This document shows, in pieces, positions 13,965 through 20,496 of a stretch of 20,496 bases of DNA. The notes under the pieces are model-generated. The model had not been told where the DNA came from, made no database searches, and saw only the letters and a program-made list of their open reading frames with translations. The stretch is from JADGGV01 sp035715725 (GTDB lineage: Bacteria > Gemmatimonadota > Gemmatimonadetes > Longimicrobiales > RSA9): contig DASTKT010000111.1 of NCBI GenBank assembly GCA_035715725.1, forward strand, positions 1 through 20,496, written 5' to 3'. The first letter of the stretch is position 1, and each line of letters opens with the position of its first letter. Both the position numbers and the translations under genes were made by a program.

Positions 13965-15467
13965 ATGCCGCTGTCCCGTCGTACCGAGACCGAATTCGGC
14001 GAGCTGCCCGCGCTCACCGCCCCGGAGGACCACGTCGCCCGCCTGCGCCGCACGCTCCAGGAGCGACGCGGCGTCGTCACGCTCGGCGACGCCATGGCCG
14101 GCACCGGCCTCGCCCAGGAGGAGGCGGAGGCCGCGCTCAAGGTCATGCTCGCCAGCTACTCGGGGCACGTCGACGTCACCGACGCCGGCGACCTGGTCTA
14201 CCGCTTCGACCCGCGGCTCCTCGCGCGCGACCACCGGCCGCTCCTGGCACGGGCGTGGGATGGCGTGAAGGCGGGGCTCACCGTCGCGCTCAAGGTCGGG
14301 ATCATGGTGACGCTGATCGGCTACTCGGTCCTCTTCACGGTGATCGGCGTGGCCGCGCTCGTCGCACTGTCACAGGGCAACAACCGCGACAACGTCGACA
14401 GCGACGTCTTCCTCGAGCTGCTCGTGCTGCCGTTCCGCGCGTTCGCGGAGTTCCTGTTCTTCTTCCCGGAGTGGTTCTTCTGGGGGACCGGCCGGCGGAT
14501 CGCGCGCCGCGAGAAGAAGCCGGCGCTGCACGAGCGCGTCTTCGCCTTCGTGTTCGGGCCGCCGCGCGCCGCGGATGCGCCCGCCGACCGGGACCGCCTC
14601 TGGGCGACGCGGATCCGCGAGCGGCGCGGCGTCCTCACCACGCTCGACGCCGCACGTCACCTGGGCGAGCCGCGCTTCACCGCGGACGAGCTGCTCGGCC
14701 GGCTCCTCGGCCGCTTCGGCGGCGACGCGCGCCCGACCGAGACCGGTGAGGTCCTCTACCTGTTCCCCGAGATCACCACGAGCGCCGCGCCCGCACATCG
14801 CGCCGGCCGGGCGGCGGCCACCGTGCCGCTGGAGCCGCGCCCGCTGCTCACCGGCAACACCACCGGCTCGAACGCGCTCATCGCCGCGCTCAGCGCCATC
14901 ACGCTCGTCGGCTCCGGCGCGATCGGGACCGTGCTCTTCCCGGTCCTCGGCCTCGGGTCGACCGCGCTCGAGTTCGCCCTCGTCTACATCCCCGGCGCCG
15001 TCGGTCTCGCCATGTTCGCCGTCCCCGGCTACCGCGCGCTCCGCCTCGCCGGCGAGCGCCGCGCCGTCGCCCGGCGCAACATCCGCCGACTCCTCCTCGA
15101 GGCCGCCACCGCCGCCGCGCGCATGGGCGGACCCGTGACCACGGCCGAGCTACGCGACGCCGTGCGCCGCCGCCTCCCGAAGGACGCCGGCCTCGACGAG
15201 CGCCTCTTCCGCGACGTGCTGCGCGAGCTCGCCGCCGAGTTCGAGGCGGAGCTCGTCGAGGGCCGCTCCGCCGAGCCCGCCTATCGCTTCGACGAGCTGG
15301 CGCGCCTCGAGCAGGCCGCCGAAGCCGCCCGCGAGTCCCTCGGCCTCGAGCGCACCGCCGGCGGACCGCTCGTCTTCTCGACCGAGGACACCCCGGAGCA
15401 GGAGGCGCGCCGCGACGCGGCCGCGTGGGACCGGGAGATCGGGAAGCCGCGGTCGTCGTTCGAGTGA
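13965..15467 (+). CDS. membrane protein with three winged-helix-like repeats, unknown function
   Basis: 500 aa. The ATG at 13965 is reached by a weak GAGGATCC site. Three segments look like copies of one winged-helix unit: residues 26-83 (RRTLQERRGVVTLGDA ... GDLVYRFDP), 213-268 (ATRIRERRGVLTTLDA ... GEVLYLFPE) and 373-443 (a longer, more diverged copy ending EPAYRFDEL). The first two share RERRGV(V/L)TL-D and a closing G-(D/E)-(L/V)-x-Y-x-F wing strand. Hydrophobic segments at about 103-135, 148-172, 303-326 and 333-354 separate the units, so all three wings could face the cytoplasm. No catalytic motif is present. A signalling or DNA- or protein-binding scaffold at the membrane is possible. 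The domain call is by eye. The C-terminus is acidic and disordered. Confidence 0.8.
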   Translation: MPLSRRTETEFGELPALTAPEDHVARLRRTLQERRGVVTLGDAMAGTGLAQEEAEAALKVMLASYSGHVDVTDAGDLVYRFDPRLLARDHRPLLARAWDGVKAGLTVALKVGIMVTLIGYSVLFTVIGVAALVALSQGNNRDNVDSDVFLELLVLPFRAFAEFLFFFPEWFFWGTGRRIARREKKPALHERVFAFVFGPPRAADAPADRDRLWATRIRERRGVLTTLDAARHLGEPRFTADELLGRLLGRFGGDARPTETGEVLYLFPEITTSAAPAHRAGRAAATVPLEPRPLLTGNTTGSNALIAALSAITLVGSGAIGTVLFPVLGLGSTALEFALVYIPGAVGLAMFAVPGYRALRLAGERRAVARRNIRRLLLEAATAAARMGGPVTTAELRDAVRRRLPKDAGLDERLFRDVLRELAAEFEAELVEGRSAEPAYRFDELARLEQAAEAARESLGLERTAGGPLVFSTEDTPEQEARRDAAAWDREIGKPRSSFE

Positions 15468-15580
15468 TCGGCGTCGGCACCGGAGCGGATTTTTTCACCG
15501 CAGAGGCGCAGAGGGCGCAGAGGACGACGAAGGAGCCGGGCGGCGCGACTTCGTCGGCGCCGAAACATCCTTGTCGAGTC

Positions 15581-15735
15581 GGACCGGCGGTACGCGAGGC
15601 ACCGGTGCGACTTCACTCTTTCGAGTTGGACCGGTGGACCGAGCGTCACCGGTCCAACTCCTCTTTTCGGGGTGGACCGGCCTGATGTGGGTCACCGGTT
15701 GCCTCGTTGCACCGAATCAGCGGGTCACCGGTCCA
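15581..15735. repeat. tandem palindromic units of ~46 bp (GGACCGG / CACCGGTC)
   Basis: GGACCGG starts at 15581, 15628 and 15674, that is 47 and 46 bp apart, each followed by a CACCGG arm 20-30 bp later. A fourth, half unit (GGTCACCGGTCCAGCTC) is at 15723-15739. The arms of the middle unit pair perfectly over 14 bp; the outer units have decayed. Confidence 0.6.
15623..15667 (+). terminator. possible intrinsic terminator downstream of winged-helix membrane protein gene
   Basis: GAGTTGGACCGGTG (15623-15636) pairs perfectly with CACCGGTCCAACTC (15647-15660) around a 10-nt loop, then CTCTTTT follows. Stem and T-rich tail would stop plus-strand transcription 190 nt after the stop codon. It is also the best-preserved unit of the palindromic repeat, so the terminator role may be incidental. 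Confidence 0.4.
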
Positions 15736-15972
15736 GCTCGAGATCCCCTGATCGGACGTCGGCGTCGGCGCACCCCGGATCCGATTCGGAATGTGATGCG
15801 TCGGCCGGTCACGCGGCCCCCTCCGCGCATCCTCGGCGTGCACTGCGCCTCTGCGGTGAAAAAAGTTGTTCGCAGGCCGCTGCCGATGCGCCGGCCGATC
15901 GCGCGCCGAACTCCGACCCCCGCCGATGTGTAGATCATCCCCGGCGTCTCACCGCGAACCGCCGCAGGGACC

Positions 15973-16689
15973 ATGAGGCTCTCGATTCTCGCCGTCGCGC
16001 TCCTGGCCGCCGCCGCCGCGCGGCCGGCGTCCGCTCAGGAGGACGTCCAAGGGCTGCCGCTGAAGGAGATCCCGGCGCAGGCCGGCGCCGCGGACTACAT
16101 GGCCGTGGTCATCTCGGGGGATGGCGGGTGGATCGGGCCGGCACCCGCGGTGGCGCACCGCTTCGCCGAGGCGGGAGCGCCCGTCGTCGGCTGGAACGCG
16201 ATGTCGTACTTCCTGCACCGGCGCACGGCCGACGAGCTCGGGGCGGACCTGCAGCGCGTGCTGCGGCACTACCTCGCGGCGTGGGGGAAGTCGAAGGCCG
16301 TGCTCGTCGGCTACTCCCGCGGCGCCGACGTGCTGCCGTTCATGGTCTCGCGTCTCCCCGACGACCTGCGCTCGCGCGTCGAGCTGGTCGGGCTGCTCGG
16401 CCCGTCCCACACCGTCGATTTCAAGCTCCACCTCAGCGACCTGTTCGGAAATTCGGCGGCGAAGACGGCGCTGCCGCTGCTCCCCGAGGTGGCGCGCCTG
16501 CGCGGGCTGAGGCTCGTCTGCGTCTACGGGAGCGACGAATCCGACTCGATCTGCCCGGAGCTCGACCGCTCCACCGCCACCGTGATCGAGCGGGACGGCG
16601 GCCACCACCTCGGCGGCGATTTCCGCGGGATCGCCGGGCTGCTCCTCGAGGACCTGGCCCCGCCGCCCGGCGCCCGCCCCACGGGCTGA
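15973..16689 (+). CDS. VirJ/AcvB-like periplasmic alpha/beta hydrolase
   Basis: 238 aa with a Sec signal peptide (cut near residue 22, after ASAQ). The mature part follows the VirJ/AcvB pattern closely: VVISGDGGW (45-53), GAPVVGWNAMSYFLHRRT, the nucleophile elbow GYSRGADVLPF with Ser115, LLGPSHTVDFKLH, then LVCVYGSDESDSICPEL with a likely C183-C194 disulfide, and the catalytic His in GGHHLGGDF (211/212). VirJ and AcvB were found as Agrobacterium virulence proteins, and AcvB has been reported to hydrolyse lysyl-phosphatidylglycerol. Here there is no type IV secretion gene nearby, so a role in membrane-lipid turnover is more likely than virulence. No lysyl-PG synthase (MprF) gene is in the window. 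It lies between two inverted-repeat elements. Confidence 0.88.
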   Translation: MRLSILAVALLAAAAARPASAQEDVQGLPLKEIPAQAGAADYMAVVISGDGGWIGPAPAVAHRFAEAGAPVVGWNAMSYFLHRRTADELGADLQRVLRHYLAAWGKSKAVLVGYSRGADVLPFMVSRLPDDLRSRVELVGLLGPSHTVDFKLHLSDLFGNSAAKTALPLLPEVARLRGLRLVCVYGSDESDSICPELDRSTATVIERDGGHHLGGDFRGIAGLLLEDLAPPPGARPTG

Positions 16690-16711
16690 GCCAGCTCGTC
16701 GGCGTCCGGAC

Positions 16712-17052
16712 GAATTTTATTCACAGGGAGCTTGGGAGCGGGGGAGAACGGCCTGAGGCGGGCGGCGCCGGTTCTTCGTACCGGAGACATCCTCAGTGGG
16801 GGTTGCACCCGTGGAACGCGGCTCACCGATGCAACCCCAATTTCGGCCCCGGCGGCGGAGCCGGCGTAGCCCGGTTCGACCTTCAAGACCGGATGCGTCC
16901 GCCGCGAACACCGCTTCCCGCCGGCTCGGGCCGTGCCCCCCGCTCCCAAGCTCGCCGTGACCAGAGATGCCTTCGGACGCCGACGAGGGTTCGTCGCGCA
17001 GCCCTCCATGGCCGTTCTCCCGATGCTCCCCTGCTCCCTGTGAATGAAGTTC
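16712..17052. mobile_element. MITE-like element with ~42-bp imperfect terminal inverted repeats
   Basis: The left end starts GAATTTTATTCACAGGGAGC (16712-16731) and continues through GGGAGC to GGGAGAACGGCC (16742-16753). The right end, read on the minus strand from 17052, starts GAACTTCATTCACAGGGAGC and continues through GGGAGC to GGGAGAACGGCC (17021-17010). About 37 of 43 positions agree, with one gap. The 341-bp element carries no gene. Its interior has an inverted repeat GGGGTTGCA/TGCAACCCC (16799-16807, 16830-16838). No clear target duplication is visible. It fills almost all of the 384-bp gap between two convergent genes and ends 21 bp before the hydrolase stop. Confidence 0.55.
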
Positions 17053-17073
17053 CGCTTCACCGGACCACCGCCC

Positions 17074-17850
17074 TCAGACCTGCTTCAGGAACCCCTCCAG
17101 GATCCGCTGGAACTCCGCCGGCTGGTCGAGATGCAGCCAGTGGCCGGCGGCCTCGACCCGCTGGCGAGGCAGCTCCGGGACGAGGTTGTGCAGCCCGATC
17201 GGCGTGTCGGTGATCGGCGAGAGCACGACCAGGCGTGGCCCGTGGTAGCGCGCCAGCGCCGAGAGCGGGTCGAAGGCGAGCATCGCGCGAAAGACCGGCA
17301 CGACGACCTCGCGCGGCATCTTGGCCAGCTCCGCGAGGACGCGCTCGCGGACACGGCCGGTGGCCGGGCCGAGCGCGGCGTCGTAGTGGTCCATGATGGC
17401 GTCCGCGTACCTGTCCGAGTCGAGCACCCCCAGGAATCGCTCGACCTCCTCTGGCGGGAAGCTGCGCGCGTCGCCGTTCGGGTCCACGAGCAGCAGCCCG
17501 GCGACGCGGTCCGGGTGCGCGGCGGCGTACGCCAGCGCGACCGACCCGCCCATGCTGTGACCGACGAGCACGAAGCGCTCGAGGCCGAGCGCGTCCACCG
17601 CAGCGGCGACATCCGCCGCCATCGCCTCCGGCGAGTAGTCCCCGTCCGAGGGCCGGTCGGACCCGCCGTGCCCGCGGACCTCCACGAGCACCGCCCGGCG
17701 CTCCCGCCGCAGCGCCTCGAGCTGCTCCCGCCATTGCGCCGCCGACGCCGCGAGCGACGGCACGATGACGACCGGCAGCGGACCGGCGGGGCCACCGTCG
17801 TCCACCCAGATCCGTCCCGCCGGCCCATCCACCCGGGTTCGTCGATTCAT
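17074..17850 (-). CDS. alpha/beta-fold hydrolase
   Basis: 258 aa. The ATG at 17850 has GGAGG 5 nt upstream, which decides it over longer in-frame starts up to 18048. The fold markers are VVIVPSLAASAAQWREQL (oxyanion-hole region), VRGHGGSDRP (58-67), the nucleophile elbow GHSMGG with Ser99, ITDTPIG with probable catalytic Asp215, and AGHWLHLDQP with His237. This is the pattern of the epoxide hydrolase/haloperoxidase/esterase group. No signal peptide is present, so the enzyme is cytoplasmic. The substrate cannot be told from sequence. It is divergent from the histidine kinase gene. Confidence 0.9.
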   Translation of the reverse strand: MNRRTRVDGPAGRIWVDDGGPAGPLPVVIVPSLAASAAQWREQLEALRRERRAVLVEVRGHGGSDRPSDGDYSPEAMAADVAAAVDALGLERFVLVGHSMGGSVALAYAAAHPDRVAGLLLVDPNGDARSFPPEEVERFLGVLDSDRYADAIMDHYDAALGPATGRVRERVLAELAKMPREVVVPVFRAMLAFDPLSALARYHGPRLVVLSPITDTPIGLHNLVPELPRQRVEAAGHWLHLDQPAEFQRILEGFLKQV

Positions 17851-18179
17851 GCAGACCTCCGCGGTGATCGATGGCGCGGCCGCGCGTCGGCGGCGCTGCC
17901 GCAGGATGGGCGCCAGCCACGGAGCCGCGCCCGCACCTTGCCACCCCGATGGACCGCCGCTCAATTGGCGGGGTCCTTGCAACGGTGCTCCCGCTCGCGC
18001 GGCGGCGAGGATGGATGTTCCGCGGCCGAGCTGCGGTCCCGCGTGCATGCCGCCGGGACCGATGTCGACTCACGGTGGACGTCAATGTCGCCCTTCGGAC
18101 AGACAGATCACAGCGTCGATCGCTCATCGGCCCGGGCGCCCCGCCGGACCGAGCTCGCCTCACCGCGGCGCCCCGGCCG
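17851..18179. other. divergent intergenic region between hydrolase and histidine kinase (329 bp)
   Basis: It contains two inverted repeats: GGTCCCG/CGGGACC (18035-18041, 18054-18060) and a bulged GGACC-GCC ... GGC-GG-GGTCC hairpin at 17951-17976. No convincing promoter or ribosome site for the kinase is visible. An open frame continues upstream of 18180 but looks like a GC-rich extension. Confidence 0.45.
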
Positions 18180-20462
18180 ATGAGCGAACACGCCCGGCAG
18201 CGCGCCGAGAAGGCGCTCCGGCTCAACGAAGAGGGTTTTCGCCTCCTCGTCCAGAGCGTGAAGGACTACGGCATCTTCATGCTCGACCCGACCGGGCACG
18301 TGGCGAGCTGGAACGAGGGCGCGGAACGCATCAATGGGTACCGCGCGGAGGAGATCCTCGGCCGCCACTTCTCGGTCTTCTACCCGCCGGAGGCGGCCAC
18401 CTCGGGCTTCCCGCAGCACGAGCTGGACGTCGCCGCGGCCACCGGCCGCTTCGAGGACGAGGGGTGGCGGGTCCGCAAGGACGGCAGCCACTTCTGGTCG
18501 AACGTCGTCATCACGGCGCTGCGCGACGAGGAGGGCACGCTCGTCGGCTTCGCGAAGGTGACGCGCGACCTCACCGAGCGGCGCAAGGCCGAGGAGCAGG
18601 CGCGCCGCCTGGCGGCCGAAGAGGCCGCCCGCACGGAGGCCGACCGGCGCAGCGCCGAGCTGGCGCGCCTGAACGAGCAGCTCCAGGAGCAGGCGGTCGA
18701 GCTCGAGTACCAGAACGAGGAGTCGCAGGCGCTCACCGAGGAGCTGGAGCGCACGAACGAGGAGCTCGAGGCCGCGGTGCGCGCGGCCGAGGCGGGGCGG
18801 GATGCCGCCCGCTCCGCGGAGCGCTTCACGACCGACATCCTCGCGAGCATCCCCGATCCGTTCGTGGTCTACGACGAGAGCTGGCACTTCCGCTACGTCA
18901 ATCCCCGCGCCGCGCGGATGTTCCGGGAATCGCCGGAGCGGGCGCCCGCGGATCTCGTCGGCGCGGTCGTGTGGGACATCTACCCGGAGCTCGCCGGCTC
19001 CCCGCTCCAGCAGGCGATGCTCGAGGCCATGGCGACGCGCGAGCCGGTGCAGCGCGAGATCTTCTCCGCCGAGCGGGGCGCGTGGATCGAGGTGCATTGC
19101 TACCCGTTGCCGGACGGCGGGCTCGCCGCCTCCTGGCGCGACATCACCGAGCGGAAGCAGGCCGAGGAGGCGCTGCACTTCCTCGCCGAGGCGAGCGCGA
19201 TCCTCTCGTCGTCCCTCGACTACGAGCAGACGCTCGCGGCCGTGGCGCGCCTCGCCGTGCCGCAGCTCGCGGACTGGTGCGCGATCGACGTCGCCGGGGA
19301 TGGCGGGAAGATCGAGCGCATCGCCGTCGCGCACGTCGATCCGCGGAAGGTGGCGCTCGCGCGCCAGCTCGAGGAGCGCTACCCGAGCGACCTGACCGCG
19401 CCGCGGGGCCCCGCGCACGTCATCCGCACCGGTCGCTCCGAGCTGTACCCGGAGATCCCCGACGAGATGCTCGTGGCCGGCATGAAGGACGAGGAGCACC
19501 TCCGCATCGCGCGCGAGCTGGGACTCCGCTCGGCGATGGTCGTGCCGCTCGTCACCGGCCGCGAGGTGCTCGGTGCCATGACGCTCGTCTCGGCCGAATC
19601 CGGCCGCCGCTACGGCGAGGCGGACCTGCGCCTGGCGGAGGAGGTCGCCCGCCGCGCCGGCCTCGCCGTCGAGAATGCACGGCTGCACCGCGATTCCCTC
19701 GCGGCGAAGGATGCGGCCGAGCGCGCCGCGGCCGAGGCCGAGGCCGCCGCCGAGGAAGCCGCCCAGGCGAACACCGCGAAGACCGACTTCCTCCGCGTCA
19801 TGAGCCACGAGCTGCGTACCCCGCTGAACGCCATCGGCGGCTACGCCGAGCTGCTCGAGCTCGGGATCCACGGGCCGGTCACCGACGCGCAGATCGAGGC
19901 GCTCAGCCGGATCCGGCGCAGCCAGCGTCACCTCCTCTCCCTCATCAACGACGTCCTCAACTTCGCGAAGCTCGAGGCCGGGCACCTCGAGATCGCCAGT
20001 GTGCCCGTCCGCGTGAACGATGTGCTGTCCGGCCTCGAGGGGATGATCGCCCCGCAGCTCCGGGCGGGCGGCGCGGCGTATGCCTACCTGCCGAGCCCCG
20101 ACGACCTCGTCGTCCGCGCCGACCGCGAGAAGCTCGAGCAGATCCTGCTCAACCTCCTCTCGAACGCCGTGAAGTTCACGCCGGCCGGCGGGCGCATCGA
20201 GGTCTCCGCCGCCCGCGTCGGGAACGCCGCCGCGATCCGCGTCACGGACACGGGCGTCGGCATCCCCGCCGACAAGCTGGATGCCGTCTTCGAGCCGTTC
20301 GTGCAGGTCAGCCGCGGGCCCTCCGGCGGCCACGGCGGAACCGGCCTGGGGCTCTCCATCAGCCGCGACCTCGCCCACGCCATGCACGGCGACCTGACCG
20401 TCCAGAGCGTCGTCGGCCAGGGCTCGACGTTCACCCTGACGCTGCCGCTCGCGCGGGATTGA
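18180..20462 (+). CDS. soluble PAS-PAS-GAF sensor histidine kinase
   Basis: 760 aa from the ATG at 18180. No Shine-Dalgarno site is seen, so leaderless translation or a GTG start in the upstream frame is possible. Domain order: PAS 1 (about 16-132: GIFMLDPTGHVASWNEGAERINGY, FYPPE, VRKDGSHFW, FAKVTRDLTERRKAEE); a long coiled coil (133-215); PAS 2 (216-325, ending WRDITERKQAEE); GAF (about 335-502); a short Ala/Glu-rich helix; HisKA with MSHELRTPLN, phosphoacceptor His543; and HATPase_c with N-box NLLSNAVKF (658-666), G1 DTGVGIP (690-696) and G2 GTGLGLS (720-726). There is no membrane segment and no receiver domain, so it senses a cytoplasmic signal and phosphorylates a separate regulator not in the window. 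No conserved Cys/His pattern for flavin or haem is evident in the PAS domains. Confidence 0.93.
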   Translation: MSEHARQRAEKALRLNEEGFRLLVQSVKDYGIFMLDPTGHVASWNEGAERINGYRAEEILGRHFSVFYPPEAATSGFPQHELDVAAATGRFEDEGWRVRKDGSHFWSNVVITALRDEEGTLVGFAKVTRDLTERRKAEEQARRLAAEEAARTEADRRSAELARLNEQLQEQAVELEYQNEESQALTEELERTNEELEAAVRAAEAGRDAARSAERFTTDILASIPDPFVVYDESWHFRYVNPRAARMFRESPERAPADLVGAVVWDIYPELAGSPLQQAMLEAMATREPVQREIFSAERGAWIEVHCYPLPDGGLAASWRDITERKQAEEALHFLAEASAILSSSLDYEQTLAAVARLAVPQLADWCAIDVAGDGGKIERIAVAHVDPRKVALARQLEERYPSDLTAPRGPAHVIRTGRSELYPEIPDEMLVAGMKDEEHLRIARELGLRSAMVVPLVTGREVLGAMTLVSAESGRRYGEADLRLAEEVARRAGLAVENARLHRDSLAAKDAAERAAAEAEAAAEEAAQANTAKTDFLRVMSHELRTPLNAIGGYAELLELGIHGPVTDAQIEALSRIRRSQRHLLSLINDVLNFAKLEAGHLEIASVPVRVNDVLSGLEGMIAPQLRAGGAAYAYLPSPDDLVVRADREKLEQILLNLLSNAVKFTPAGGRIEVSAARVGNAAAIRVTDTGVGIPADKLDAVFEPFVQVSRGPSGGHGGTGLGLSISRDLAHAMHGDLTVQSVVGQGSTFTLTLPLARD

Positions 20463-20496
20463 TCGAAACGAAACACCGGGGGCGGGACCTCGCGAG

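Larger units (their letters stand above)
15490..15864. mobile_element. MITE-like element with 22-bp perfect terminal inverted repeats
   Basis: The left end 15490-15511 (TTTTTTCACC through GAGGCGCAG) is repeated without a mismatch in inverted orientation at 15843-15864. The 375-bp interior has no gene. It holds three tandem palindromic units of about 46 bp with GGACCGG...CACCGGT arms, and just inside the left end a 9-bp period of CGCAGAGGG. No target-site duplication is seen at the edges. GTTCGCAGGCC at 15868-15878 is shared, inverted, with 6446-6456, so the right boundary may extend slightly further. A non-autonomous transposable element is an inference from structure; two chance insertions of a common repeat in opposite orientation is the alternative. 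Confidence 0.5.

Noticed and set aside
12402..14234. 610-residue minus-strand frame
   Set aside because: It is antisense to the nitronate monooxygenase gene and crosses its promoter; composition is that of a shadow.
15571..15933. Small plus-strand protein frame inside the inverted-repeat element
   Set aside because: It reads through the palindromic repeat units and both strands give similar junk. No ribosome site; non-coding element is the simpler explanation.
18108..20387. 759-residue minus-strand frame opposite the histidine kinase
   Set aside because: The kinase has every catalytic box in order on the plus strand; the antisense product has no recognisable domain.

Overview
The window is about 70% or more GC and reads as the chromosome of a Gram-negative environmental bacterium. 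Two small outer-membrane beta-barrel proteins with Sec signal peptides, a lipoprotein with a lipobox, and a periplasmic VirJ/AcvB-type hydrolase imply an outer membrane. The very high GC, the Gemmatimonadota-like gene style and the abundant GC-rich intergenic repeats suggest Gemmatimonadota or a similar phylum. That placement is inference; there is no rRNA or other phylogenetic marker here. No tRNA, rRNA, CRISPR array, transposase or phage gene was seen.

Layout. (1) 1-2341, minus strand: a putative lipoprotein, a metallo-beta-lactamase-fold hydrolase and a DJ-1/PfpI protein cut by the window edge. (2) 2342-2752: a divergent intergenic region with two strong hairpins, one a textbook intrinsic terminator on the minus strand with no gene in front of it. 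(3) 2753-6418, plus strand: a tight operon pxpB-pxpC-pxpA plus an NRAMP-like permease. PxpABC is the prokaryotic ATP-dependent 5-oxoprolinase that turns 5-oxoproline into glutamate. The permease lacks the NRAMP metal-binding motifs and may import 5-oxoproline or a related compound. (4) 6419-9260: two outer-membrane barrel genes separated by long repeat-filled gaps. (5) 9530-12438, minus strand: a GNAT acetyltransferase, a small SRAFVKE-type protein, a putative glycolipid-binding protein and two membrane proteins, the last three packed as an operon. (6) 12786-15467, plus strand: a nitronate monooxygenase behind a good sigma70-like promoter, then a membrane protein with three winged-helix-like repeats. 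(7) 15468-17073: a periplasmic VirJ/AcvB-like hydrolase between two small, gene-free elements of 341-375 bp, each bounded by long terminal inverted repeats. (8) 17074-17850, minus strand: an alpha/beta hydrolase, divergent from (9) 18180-20462, a soluble PAS-PAS-GAF histidine kinase.

The most interesting material is the intergenic DNA. It holds two MITE-like inverted-repeat elements, a dispersed GGACCGG...CACCGGTC palindromic repeat found in several gaps, and several tandem arrays. Next are the metal-motif-less NRAMP protein in the 5-oxoprolinase operon and the triple winged-helix membrane protein. I see no complete new defence or biosynthetic system.
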